A stretch of DNA of 33,069 nucleotides from Ancylobacter amanitiformis (GTDB taxonomy: Bacteria; Pseudomonadota; Alphaproteobacteria; Rhizobiales; Xanthobacteraceae). A program made the position numbers and the translations under genes. The stretch spans positions 1-33,069 of the forward strand of contig NZ_JAUSVR010000028.1 in NCBI RefSeq assembly GCF_030814815.1. Reading direction: 5' to 3'. The notes beneath the pieces were generated by a model. The model worked only from the letters and a program-made list of their open reading frames with translations. It did no database searches and was not told where the DNA came from. Positions 1 through 9,349 of the stretch are shown here, one piece after another; positions within the stretch are counted from its first letter, which is position 1, and each line of letters opens with the position of its first letter.

Positions 1-164
1 GCTCCGAGACCCGTAAATTCTGACCCATGGCATTGATTCTCCACGTGAACCAATGCCAGCCAGACGCTCAACTCCATCAAAAGTGAGTCAGAGCCCTTAT
101 TCCACGCCGATTCACATCGGGGAGGGCGCAACGTCCTCCCCGACGACATGCACAGCATGTAGCC
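1..164. other. Non-coding left edge with two hairpins
   Basis: No gene is supported here. The sequence holds an inverted repeat TGGCATTG/CAATGCCA (28-35 and 51-58) and a second one, CGGGGAGG/CCTCCCCG (118-125 and 135-142). The second lies just downstream of the ardC fragment stop codon on the minus strand and could form a weak terminator, although no T-run follows it. The first looks like part of a mobile-element end, but no family can be named. Confidence 0.4.
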
Positions 165-922
165 TCAGGCGACCTCGCGGTCTTCAGAGACACTTGGCTG
201 CAGGCCGTGCAGGAAAGTGACGGCGCGTTGCGCATGCGCGGCCGCCGAGAAGATCGCCCGCTTGTCCTCGGCCAGCACCTTGAGCCAAGAATCGAGATCG
301 CTTGCATGATCCGGCCTCGGCTCGAGTTCCGGCACGATGCCCAGATCGGCGCAGAGAAAGCAGCTCTCGAGCTCGGCGATGAGTTCCTCGCGTGCGCGTT
401 CGCTCCTGTCCTTGCCATAGCGGCGGAGATCGCGGTTCACGCGATGTGAAGCCGATGTCCGGTGGGTGGCCTCATGGCTGAGGACCGCGACGTAGCTCGC
501 CGCATCCCGGAACGTCTGGAAAGGCGGCATCTGGATGTGGTCGGTCGCCGGTGCATAATAGGCGCGATGACCGCCATGCCGGATCACCGCGCCGGTGTTG
601 GCGAAGAAGCGGTCTGCCTCCTCGATCCGCTCGGTCGGATCGCGGACAAGCTCCGCCTTCGCGTAGTAGCGACCCGGCAGCCCGTCGACCTGCGCGACGT
701 TGAAGGCGGTATAGGCCTTCAGGAAGGGAATTTCCCGTTCGATCTCGCCGCCATTCCCATCGGCCTCGGCCTTGGTGAAGCGGCTGGCGAAGACCACCAT
801 TGTGCCAGTCTCGCCCTTGCGCACCGCGCCACCGAGTTCGATGGCCTGCTTGAAGGTCATCCAGACCGGCGAGACGTAACCGCGTGCCATGGTCTCGGAC
901 CACAGCAGCAGACCGTCGCGTC
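165..922 (-). pseudogene. ardC: 5'-truncated ArdC-type anti-restriction metalloprotease gene
   Basis: The frame encodes the C-terminal ~250 residues of an ArdC/TraC-type protein: the end of the N-terminal ssDNA-binding domain (GLLLW, then SPVWMTFKQAIELGG and RKGETGTMVVFASRF) and the zincin-like C-terminal domain with the HExxH motif HEATH (codons at 462-476). Family members are usually about 290-310 residues, so roughly the first 50-60 are missing. The break is exactly at the terminal CRISPR repeat (923); upstream of it the frame reads only repeat and spacer DNA. No start codon or promoter of its own is visible, so I call it a broken gene. ArdC proteins of conjugative plasmids protect incoming DNA from restriction, so this fragment suggests the CRISPR locus once sat next to plasmid or ICE DNA. 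Family identity is confident; loss of function is inferred from the missing start. Confidence 0.8.
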
Positions 923-954
923 GTTTCGATCCACGCTCCTGCGGGAGGGGCGAC
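923..954 (-). repeat. Degenerate leader-distal terminal repeat
   Basis: This copy carries T instead of C at plus-strand repeat position 15 (CACGCTCCTG rather than CACGCCCCTG). Decay of the leader-distal repeat is a known array-end signature and supports minus-strand polarity. It abuts the truncated ardC gene directly. Confidence 0.95.
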
Positions 955-2085
955 TCCGTCAGCGCCAGGCCGGACGCGATCGCATAGACGTTTCGATCCA
1001 CGCCCCTGCGGGAGGGGCGACCGTTCCACCATAGACGCTCGTTCCACCAACGCCGGGTTTCGATCCACGCCCCTGCGGGAGGGGCGACATACCATGACCG
1101 CGTCGAGCTTCGACGGGGCGCTGTTTCGATCCACGCCCCTGCGGGAGGGGCGACCCTGGGCGGGGCTCCGGGCCTTCATCACCGGCCCGTTTCGATCCAC
1201 GCCCCTGCGGGAGGGGCGACTACATCAGCTAGATTCTGTTGTGACTGTGAAAACGTTTCGATCCACGCCCCTGCGGGAGGGGCGACCGGGGCCCTGCAGA
1301 CCACATTCCATGGCGTATGGGAGTTTCGATCCACGCCCCTGCGGGAGGGGCGACCGACGGCGTCGTCGGTGATCTCCAGCGTCGTGGTGTTTCGATCCAC
1401 GCCCCTGCGGGAGGGGCGACGTCGACGGCGTGAAATCGCAGCTGGACCGGATGTTTCGATCCACGCCCCTGCGGGAGGGGCGACACGCTCATCCTGCACA
1501 ATCTTCGTGTCGACTAATGTTTCGATCCACGCCCCTGCGGGAGGGGCGACTTGCATCGTCGGTCGGCCGATTGCCCGACATCTTCAGTTTCGATCCACGC
1601 CCCTGCGGGAGGGGCGACCATTGCCGCTCGCCGGCGCCGCGCCCGGCTTGCCGTTTCGATCCACGCCCCTGCGGGAGGGGCGACACCGTCGCCTCGGGCT
1701 GCAGCGTCATGCCGCTGTAGTTTCGATCCACGCCCCTGCGGGAGGGGCGACTGATCGCCACGGCCGCATTGCCGCGGCTGGGGAAGTTTCGATCCACGCC
1801 CCTGCGGGAGGGGCGACAAGCGCGACGAAATCATAAACTCGATCCCGCATTCGGTTTCGATCCACGCCCCTGCGGGAGGGGCGACAGGCCATACGTGATG
1901 AGCGACGGCGACGCTATGTAGTTTCGATCCACGCCCCTGCGGGAGGGGCGACTATGGAGCATACTTGCTGATATACGGTCGTCACGGTTTCGATCCACGC
2001 CCCTGCGGGAGGGGCGACGTCCGGCAATCGCCGCCGCGCATGAGTTTCAGGAAGTTTCGATCCACGCCCCTGCGGGAGGGGCGAC

Positions 2086-2316
2086 GGACCAGTCCGCCGC
2101 AGCAAACGCTTTTCAACAGTTTCGATCCACGCCCCTGCGGGAGGGGCGACCTGGACCAGTCCGCCGCAGCAAACGCTTTTCAACAGTTTCGATCCACGCC
2201 CCTGCGGGAGGGGCGACGCGCTCATGCACGCCGATCTTCTCGGCGAGCACGGTTTCGATCCACGCCCCTGCGGGAGGGGCGACGGACCAGTCCGCCGCAG
2301 CAAACGCTTTTCAGCA
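2086..2316 (-). repeat. Three near-identical spacers (2086-2118, 2151-2185, 2284-2316)
   Basis: The three spacers are 33, 35 and 33 bp. In crRNA orientation all start at the same 5' (PAM-proximal) base. The first two are identical apart from two extra bases at the PAM-distal end of the 35-mer. The third has one substitution at spacer position 3 (TGT to TGC), in the seed. An unrelated spacer (2218-2251) separates the second from the third. The differing length argues against simple array duplication. Confidence 0.95.
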
Positions 2317-5300
2317 GTTTCGATCCACGCCCCTGCGGGAGGGGCGACGCCAAGCAATTCCGTACTCGGGATAGCGCTCATGTTTCGATCCACGCCCCTG
2401 CGGGAGGGGCGACGATGAGCGGCACGGGGAGGCCTCAGTCGCCTAGGGTTTCGATCCACGCCCCTGCGGGAGGGGCGACCCCGGAAGGAAGAGGCGGGGC
2501 GCTATACCGAGACGGTTTCGATCCACGCCCCTGCGGGAGGGGCGACGCGTTGCCGCGGCAAACACGAGATCCCCGTCGGGTTTCGATCCACGCCCCTGCG
2601 GGAGGGGCGACGCTTGCCATCCGCATGCAGCGCTCTGGTCTGGTGGTTTCGATCCACGCCCCTGCGGGAGGGGCGACCCAACCCTCGGAGTGGCGAGACC
2701 CGCCACCCGAGGTTTCGATCCACGCCCCTGCGGGAGGGGCGACCTTCGGGCGCGGTGGCGAGCTATGACGTGCAGGTGTTTCGATCCACGCCCCTGCGGG
2801 AGGGGCGACGGAGGCGGGGGGGTGGAATGCGGTGCCTTATCGCGTTTCGATCCACGCCCCTGCGGGAGGGGCGACCTGCTCCAGGACCTCGCCGAGGCGC
2901 ATGCTCTTGTTTCGATCCACGCCCCTGCGGGAGGGGCGACCACCTTCTTCGTGCATGACGGGGGCGACACGCAGTTTCGATCCACGCCCCTGCGGGAGGG
3001 GCGACATTGCAGCGCCGGACAGCCCTCACAATTCACCGGTTTCGATCCACGCCCCTGCGGGAGGGGCGACCGTCACCGGTTGGGTGCTCGTAAAGTCATA
3101 ATCGTTTCGATCCACGCCCCTGCGGGAGGGGCGACTGCGCATTTAATCCTCCTTATTGCTGATAGGACACGTTTCGATCCACGCCCCTGCGGGAGGGGCG
3201 ACTTTTCCGGGCGGGCAACACCGATGCGGATCGTATCGTTTCGATCCACGCCCCTGCGGGAGGGGCGACCATTTTGGGTCTGTGGGCGCGCCATGCCATG
3301 ACCGGTTTCGATCCACGCCCCTGCGGGAGGGGCGACGCCACCTGCGCGACGAGACCCCTTTATCAACGGTGTTTCGATCCACGCCCCTGCGGGAGGGGCG
3401 ACTGGGCCATGCCTGAGAGGGGCCGTATTCGGCGAGGTTTCGATCCACGCCCCTGCGGGAGGGGCGACTGGTTGATCGTGGTGTTGATGTCGTGGGGGGA
3501 GAGTTTCGATCCACGCCCCTGCGGGAGGGGCGACCGCCGTCCCACACGATCGCCGGCAGCGCCTTGGCGTTTCGATCCACGCCCCTGCGGGAGGGGCGAC
3601 GTCGGGCAGATAGCCGTCGCGGCCGGTAGTGAGGCAGTTTCGATCCACGCCCCTGCGGGAGGGGCGACTCGACGTCGAGCACCTTGCAAAGTTGACCCAT
3701 TGCGTTTCGATCCACGCCCCTGCGGGAGGGGCGACCCCGGTACAGCCGAAGTCCGGCAGGGCCGTGGTGGTTTCGATCCACGCCCCTGCGGGAGGGGCGA
3801 CTCTTGCCGACAAGGTTCGCAAAGCAGTTCGCGAGGTTTCGATCCACGCCCCTGCGGGAGGGGCGACCTCGCGCTGCGCTTGAGCCCGGTTTACGGTGCC
3901 GGGTTTCGATCCACGCCCCTGCGGGAGGGGCGACACGACAGCGACGCACCTCAACAGGATCATCCGGGGTTTCGATCCACGCCCCTGCGGGAGGGGCGAC
4001 CCACGTTCTTGGAGGTGTTAATCCACGTGTTACCGTTTCGATCCACGCCCCTGCGGGAGGGGCGACCTGTGCAGGCCGAAATCGCGCGTATCCAGGTGGT
4101 TTCGATCCACGCCCCTGCGGGAGGGGCGACAGCGACCCGGTGAGCGGGTCCGCGCCCCGGCGGGAGTTTCGATCCACGCCCCTGCGGGAGGGGCGACATC
4201 CGCGATGTCAAGGTGCTGCCATTCTCAGGGGAGTTTCGATCCACGCCCCTGCGGGAGGGGCGACTAGCGCGGTTTGCGAGAGTGCCCGTCAAGCGATTGG
4301 TTTCGATCCACGCCCCTGCGGGAGGGGCGACCTGCTTGACGTGCCGGCCCGAAATATTCGCCCGAGGTTTCGATCCACGCCCCTGCGGGAGGGGCGACAT
4401 GCCGATTAAGGGCGGCAAGCTCACAGTGCAGGTTTCGATCCACGCCCCTGCGGGAGGGGCGACCGTCAACCTGTCCCTGATCGGCATGACAGAGGCGGTT
4501 TCGATCCACGCCCCTGCGGGAGGGGCGACACTGAAACACCTCGCCGAGCCGCCCGTCGTCATAGTTTCGATCCACGCCCCTGCGGGAGGGGCGACACAGC
4601 GCCAGCGACACCGGCCCGAGATTGACGCCGTTTCGATCCACGCCCCTGCGGGAGGGGCGACGCCCCCCACGATCCCCGCCGCCGGGGCGGTTGCGCGGTT
4701 TCGATCCACGCCCCTGCGGGAGGGGCGACACAGGTGGGACAGGTGGGGCAACGCCTTGACGATGTTTCGATCCACGCCCCTGCGGGAGGGGCGACCACCG
4801 AGCCATCATCATTGGTCACCGCCTCGATAGTTTCGATCCACGCCCCTGCGGGAGGGGCGACGCGGTGGATGGCGTGAGGCCGGTAGACGCGCCGGAGTTT
4901 CGATCCACGCCCCTGCGGGAGGGGCGACTTGTCGGTGTTTGACGATCGCTTAACAACGCGGCGGTTTCGATCCACGCCCCTGCGGGAGGGGCGACGCTCG
5001 GTCGGCATTGTGGTACTCCTTGTTCAGGTGTTTCGATCCACGCCCCTGCGGGAGGGGCGACATTCGCGCTGCACGGGCTGCTGCATGGGTTGCCGTTTCG
5101 ATCCACGCCCCTGCGGGAGGGGCGACCGTCGGCACCCCAGGTAAAGAGCCTGCGACGATGGTTTCGATCCACGCCCCTGCGGGAGGGGCGACCACGCGGC
5201 GATTGAGAATCCGAAGCTCTATGAGGTTTCGATCCACGCCCCTGCGGGAGGGGCGACAACTGGCCTTCGGCCTGTGTCGCGCAGACGGCTTGGTTTCGAT

Positions 5301-6194
5301 CCACGCCCCTGCGGGAGGGGCGACTTCCCGTGTGCAGCATTGGCACTGGCTCTTATCGCGTTTCGATCCACGCCCCTGCGGGAGGGGCGACAGGGCGGGG
5401 TATGAGGGGGCCGGTTCATGACAGACGTTTCGATCCACGCCCCTGCGGGAGGGGCGACGCATACTGGACGGCTATCGCCGCGCCATTGGCGAGGTTTCGA
5501 TCCACGCCCCTGCGGGAGGGGCGACATTTTGGCGATTGATTTAGGCACGGAGAGTAAAGGGTTTCGATCCACGCCCCTGCGGGAGGGGCGACGGGGGACC
5601 AGCGAGAGCTTTGGCATATGCAGCCCAGTTTCGATCCACGCCCCTGCGGGAGGGGCGACGACTTTTCCGCCACCCGGCGCCGTCCGGAACAGGTCGTTTC
5701 GATCCACGCCCCTGCGGGAGGGGCGACACGTTGTTGTCCCGCCGGTGCCGCCGTTTGAGCCGTTTCGATCCACGCCCCTGCGGGAGGGGCGACGACGAGA
5801 AGATGTCCGTCGCGGTCGGCGTCATCATGTTTCGATCCACGCCCCTGCGGGAGGGGCGACAACGGCGAGAAAAACAAGGGATACCAGACGGTCGTTTCGA
5901 TCCACGCCCCTGCGGGAGGGGCGACACCAGATACCCGCTCTCGACGGCCGCTTGCAGCCAGTTTCGATCCACGCCCCTGCGGGAGGGGCGACGGCGACCG
6001 GATAAGTGATGGCGCCCTTGCCAGCGCGCGTTTCGATCCACGCCCCTGCGGGAGGGGCGACCTCGCGTGTCACCTGCAATTCCGCCTGTAGCTCGGTTTC
6101 GATCCACGCCCCTGCGGGAGGGGCGACCTCCTGCCGCTGCGCGAGTATAGAGCCGGCGCCGGGTTTCGATCCACGCCCCTGCGGGAGGGGCGAC

Positions 6195-6386
6195 CCCTAT
6201 CCACTTAAACCTCAGTAGGCATTCGAGAAAGGGGGCGCAGGGCGCGAACGTGCGCGGATTATGTACCGGGGACAGCGGCTTGAAGAGGTGGCGGTGGCAA
6301 AAGAGGTTTTCAGGCAAGGGGCTGGGACGGGTGCGAACCTCCCCGGAACCTCCGGCACGCTTCAGGATCGCACTGCACGGGAGCCG
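6195..6386 (-). promoter_or_regulatory. CRISPR leader between cas2 and the array
   Basis: This 192-bp non-coding stretch lies directly upstream of the first repeat in the transcribed direction and directly downstream of cas2, the normal place for a leader that drives pre-crRNA transcription and directs spacer integration. A CATAAT box on the minus strand (6258-6263) lies about 64 bp before the first repeat and could be a -10 element; no good -35 is visible. The frames across this stretch look like chance. Confidence 0.85.
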
Positions 6387-6677
6387 TCAGACAATAAGGG
6401 TCCCACCGAGATCCACCGCGGGTTTGGCGCCCACATGCTCGATCTTTCTCTGGCCGTTCGCGCCAAGATAGTAATAGCGCAGACTGTCGCTTTCCGGCTT
6501 GATGAGACCTTCAAGGCGGGCTTTCAGCCGCGTCCACTGGGCCGGATCCACCTCGATCTCAAACACCGAATACTGCACACGCTGGCCATAGTCGCGGCAG
6601 GCCTTCGCGACCGCACGCAGGCGGGCGGCGCCATTGCCTTCCGAGGTTCGCACATCATAGGTGACCAGCACGAGCAT
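6387..6677 (-). CDS. cas2: CRISPR-associated endoribonuclease-fold protein Cas2
   Basis: This 96-residue protein has the Cas2 ferredoxin-like fold pattern: the first strand MLVLVTYDV ends in the conserved Asp, followed by RVQYSVFEIEV (strand 2-3), then DSLRYYYLG. Cas2 is the structural dimer bridging two Cas1 dimers in the spacer integration complex. Its ATG at 6675-6677 lies 9 nt after the cas1 stop, so it is the last gene of the cas operon. Length fits the family (about 90-100 residues). Nothing is missing. Confidence 0.97.
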   Translation of the reverse strand: MLVLVTYDVRTSEGNGAARLRAVAKACRDYGQRVQYSVFEIEVDPAQWTRLKARLEGLIKPESDSLRYYYLGANGQRKIEHVGAKPAVDLGGTLIV

Positions 6678-6686
6678 CGCCGACGC

Positions 6687-7721
6687 CTATTTCCAGAACC
6701 AGGGCGGGTAGGCATCCAGATCGCCCCGCAGATGCCGCGCCAGCATCTGCGCCTGGAGATAGGGCGTCAGGCCGAGCGGTGCCTTTTCCTCCAGAAAAGG
6801 GTGCTGGCGTTCATCTTTTTTGCGCTCCTGCCACGCTGTCAGGACCGTCTTGCGCGCCTCGTCGGAGAGAAACACGGCGCCAGCGTCCCGCACCTCGAAA
6901 TCGCGGACCCGCAGCTGCCGCCGGTTGATGAGCGAAAGGGCGAGCCGGTCGGCCAGCACCGGCCTCAACTCCTCCATCAGGTCCAGCGCCAGGCTGGGCC
7001 GGCCGGGACGGTCCCGGTGCAGAAACCCCACGGCCGGATCAAGCCCGACGCTCTCGCAGGCAGACCGGCAATCATGGGTGAGCAGGGTATAGAGGAAGGA
7101 GAGCAGCGCATTGACCGGATCGAGCGGTGGGCGGCGTGAGCGGCCATGCCAGCGCATCTCCGGGTCCGGCGACCGGATCAGATGATCGAACACGGAAAAA
7201 TAGAGCTGGGCGGCTTCGCCCTCCGATCCCCGCAGGAGGTCCACGGTGTCATCCGATAGCTCGACCCGGCGCAGGATGCGCGCCAGCCGCTCCGTGACAG
7301 CCTCGATCGCGGCGCGATCTTCCGCCTCATGCTCCTCGCCATAGTCGCGCAGGCTGCGCATCAGCACCGCGCGCTGGTTGGCCACCTTGCCGATGACGAC
7401 GGAGCGGACGATCTCCTCGGGCGCGTCGGACGCCTTGTACTGGGCGCGGCGCAACAGGACATTGCCCGTCACCGGCCCTTCGATGCGCGCCTGAAACCGG
7501 CCGTTTCGATCCAGCAGCACCAGGGTGATGCCGCCGCCGGCGCAGGCCGCCATCAGTGCCGGCGATACATGAATGGCGCCGAACACCACCACTGAGCCCA
7601 GCATGTGAAACGGCACGCGGGCGCGCTCTGCGCCCTCCACCTCGGCCACGAGGTTCTCGCCATCCTTGCGGAGCACCGCGCCCTCGGTGGTGACATAGAT
7701 GGTGTTGAGCAGCTTCTTCAT
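6687..7721 (-). CDS. cas1: CRISPR integrase Cas1 (type I-C)
   Basis: This 344-residue protein starts MKKLLNTIYVTTEGA at the ATG at 7719-7721. The ATG overlaps the cas4 stop (ATGA, 7718-7721), which fixes the start although the frame stays open further upstream inside cas4. It has the I-C Cas1 N-terminal strands (VPFHMLGSVVVFG) and the catalytic centre: Glu in EGEAAQLYF, His in GFLHRDRPGRPSLALDL, and the following acidic residues LDLMEE. Cas1 catalyses the transesterifications that insert new spacers at the leader end. An 11-nt match to the crRNA handle inside its LDRN codons is treated as coincidence. Confidence 0.97.
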   Translation of the reverse strand: MKKLLNTIYVTTEGAVLRKDGENLVAEVEGAERARVPFHMLGSVVVFGAIHVSPALMAACAGGGITLVLLDRNGRFQARIEGPVTGNVLLRRAQYKASDAPEEIVRSVVIGKVANQRAVLMRSLRDYGEEHEAEDRAAIEAVTERLARILRRVELSDDTVDLLRGSEGEAAQLYFSVFDHLIRSPDPEMRWHGRSRRPPLDPVNALLSFLYTLLTHDCRSACESVGLDPAVGFLHRDRPGRPSLALDLMEELRPVLADRLALSLINRRQLRVRDFEVRDAGAVFLSDEARKTVLTAWQERKKDERQHPFLEEKAPLGLTPYLQAQMLARHLRGDLDAYPPWFWK

Positions 7722-8392
7722 GGCAGGGGCTCGGCCAGCTCCCGCTCCACCATGCGACGACGCCAGGCCCGGACCGGCTTCGCCACGATGGCGGGGCGGC
7801 ACAGCTCCAGCAGCGAGCAGGCGCGGCAGCGTTCGCGCTTCAGCGTCGGCGGTGGTGTCTGGCTGGCTGCCAGAACCTGCGCCAGCGCGCGGATGGTTTC
7901 CTCGGTGAGCGCGCGCAATTCGGCGTCGAAGGGAACCTCCGTCCGCCTTTTGGTCTCGGCATAGAACAGCGCTCCTGCGGGGACTGACGCACCGGTCATT
8001 TCCTCCAGGCAGAGCGCCTGGGCGCATAATTGCACCTCGTCGGAGCGGTGGAGCTTGGGCTTGCCGCGCTTGTATTCCAGGGGGAAGGGAATCTCACCGC
8101 CGTCCGGGGTGGGATGGAACTCGACCACATCGGCCACGCCGGCGATGTTCAGCCGGCGGCAGGCCAGCGGCAGAGCCATGGCACGGCGAACGCCGCGCGC
8201 CTTGCGGGCGCCGCCCTTGTCCGCCACGGCGTGCAGCACATGGCCCTCCGCCGTGAAGCGGTTGTCCGCCCAGAGGCGCTCCAGATGGATCAGGGCCGCC
8301 TGGCGCAGGCAATAGACGGCATGCTGAAGGGCCGAGAGCGGAATGGGCTCTCCCGGCTCCGTCTGCCCTGACCCTTCCGCCTGCGCGTCCAT
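7718..8392 (-). CDS. cas4: Cas4 RecB-like Fe-S exonuclease
   Basis: This 224-residue protein has the Cas4 layout. The first cysteine is in AVYCLRQAALIH. The RecB-type nuclease core includes GVADVVEFHP and PLEYKRGKPK (the E-x-K motif). The C-terminal cysteine cluster CRACSLLELC coordinates a 4Fe-4S cluster with the first Cys. In type I-C, Cas4 joins Cas1-Cas2 and trims prespacer ends next to the PAM, so it sets PAM choice and orientation. It starts 3 nt after cas7c ends and its stop overlaps the cas1 start by 4 nt. Length is normal. Confidence 0.96.
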   Translation of the reverse strand: MDAQAEGSGQTEPGEPIPLSALQHAVYCLRQAALIHLERLWADNRFTAEGHVLHAVADKGGARKARGVRRAMALPLACRRLNIAGVADVVEFHPTPDGGEIPFPLEYKRGKPKLHRSDEVQLCAQALCLEEMTGASVPAGALFYAETKRRTEVPFDAELRALTEETIRALAQVLAASQTPPPTLKRERCRACSLLELCRPAIVAKPVRAWRRRMVERELAEPLP

Positions 8393-8395
8393 CGG

Positions 8396-9349
8396 TCAGA
8401 GCTTTTCGATGATCTCGACGCCTGCGGGCAGGTTTTCGCGGTCGATAGTCACAGTGTAGTCGGTGAATTTGCGGGCAGGGGGCTCATTGTCGATCCGCTT
8501 GTCGTCGATCTCCCGGAATTCCCCATCCACATTGCGGCCGATCCTGATGCGGTCGAACAGCGCGTGGGCGGGGGCGTTGCCCATCGGATTCTCGTGTTTG
8601 AACACGATCAGCTTCCGCGTCGCCATCTGCCCCCGCGCCGCGGCGCGATCGTGCTCGAACATGCCGGTCAGCGCCTCGAACAGGAGGTCGAGGTCGCTCT
8701 CCGAAAAGCCGGTGCGCTCGGCAAATTTGGCCGAGATAAATCCGTGGGCCACATAAAGCCCATAGGGCACGATGTGCTTGCGGCCCATCGTGCGGTTGTC
8801 GGTACGATCACTGGAATCGTCGCCCTCCGCCTTCTGCTTCTTCTCGGCCTCATTGGTTGCGGCCATGCGGGTGATGGAAATTTCCAGCGGCATGATTGGC
8901 TCGACGGAAGAGGCGAAGGTCATCTGCACCGGCCCCTTCACCTGCCCGCAATTGATGCCGGTGGACATGACGGCGCCGAAGGTGCGCACGTCGAAGAAAT
9001 TGCGGCACATGAAGTCGCGAAGCCGCCCCGCCTCGGTGTCGTCCTTTGGGTTCAGCTTGGCGTCCTTGCTCGCCTTGGCATCGTCCGGCCGCAGCGCGAT
9101 GTAGGCCTGACGGTGCTTCTCGTTCAGGATGGAACCCTCCTGCACATAGATATGGAAGCCGTCCTGCTTCTCCTTTGCCAGTTCGATGTAGTTGCGAACC
9201 TTGCGCTTCAGGCTGACATCGGTGACGAGACCCTTGTTGGTCTCCGGGTCGAGACGCGGCATGTTTCCCGCATCAGGATCGCCGTTCGGGTTGCCGTTCT
9301 GGACGTCGAAGATGAGCGTGAAGTCATAGCGATTGGCGAGCGTGGTCAT
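8396..9349 (-). CDS. cas7c: Cas7c (Csd2) Cascade backbone subunit
   Basis: This 317-residue protein begins MTTLANRYDFTLIFDVQNG and has the Csd2 hallmark NPNGDPDAGNMPR. Other family segments are SLKRKVRNYIELA, FDVRTFGAVMSTG (RRM core) and RKHIVPYGLYVAHG. Seven copies of Cas7 polymerise along the crRNA in type I-C Cascade, flip out every sixth crRNA base and contact the target DNA. The ATG overlaps the cas8c stop (ATGA at 9346-9349), showing translational coupling. Length and motifs are normal. Confidence 0.97.
   Translation of the reverse strand: MTTLANRYDFTLIFDVQNGNPNGDPDAGNMPRLDPETNKGLVTDVSLKRKVRNYIELAKEKQDGFHIYVQEGSILNEKHRQAYIALRPDDAKASKDAKLNPKDDTEAGRLRDFMCRNFFDVRTFGAVMSTGINCGQVKGPVQMTFASSVEPIMPLEISITRMAATNEAEKKQKAEGDDSSDRTDNRTMGRKHIVPYGLYVAHGFISAKFAERTGFSESDLDLLFEALTGMFEHDRAAARGQMATRKLIVFKHENPMGNAPAHALFDRIRIGRNVDGEFREIDDKRIDNEPPARKFTDYTVTIDRENLPAGVEIIEKL

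Larger units (their letters stand above)
923..6194 (-). CRISPR. Type I-C CRISPR array, 80 repeats and 79 spacers
   Basis: I counted 80 copies of a 32-bp repeat. On the plus strand it begins GTTTCGATCCACGCCCC and ends GGGAGGGGCGAC. The start-to-start distance is 64-69 bp, giving spacers of 32-37 bp. In crRNA orientation (minus strand) the repeat starts GTCGCCCC, forms a CGCCCC/GGGGCG stem with a 7-nt loop, and ends in the 11-nt handle TGGATCGAAAC, typical of type I-C. All copies read as identical except the leader-distal one (923-954). Direction follows from three facts: the cas genes are on the minus strand, the leader lies at 6195-6386, and the degenerate repeat is at the far end. The newest spacers are therefore near 6194 and the oldest near 955. 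Several spacers look like phage gene starts; one (5062-5094 side of repeat 5030) is preceded by a spacer that in reverse reads a strong ribosome-binding site and ATG. Confidence 0.99.

Noticed and set aside
86..94. CTGACTCAC shared in opposite orientation by both window edges, as ends of one element
   Set aside because: The match is only 9 bases and the surrounding sequences differ, so it does not support a single 33-kb element.
462..1034. Plus-strand open frame overlapping ardC and the array end
   Set aside because: It is antisense to the ArdC fragment with its clear HExxH motif, and ends in repeat DNA.
884..6218. Many long open frames on both strands across the array, with repeated peptides such as RSTPLREGR and PSRRGVDRN
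   Set aside because: They are translations of the 32-bp CRISPR repeat in different frames, not a repeat protein.
7503..7513. Exact copy of the 11-nt crRNA handle inside cas1 (minus strand)
   Set aside because: It encodes the LDRN stretch of Cas1, has no repeat-like hairpin next to it, and no promoter or terminator around it, so coincidence is the simplest reading.
6687..8027. Extending cas1 upstream to 8027
   Set aside because: The extra residues are an out-of-frame reading of cas4. The ATG at 7719-7721 overlaps the cas4 stop and begins the normal Cas1 sequence.
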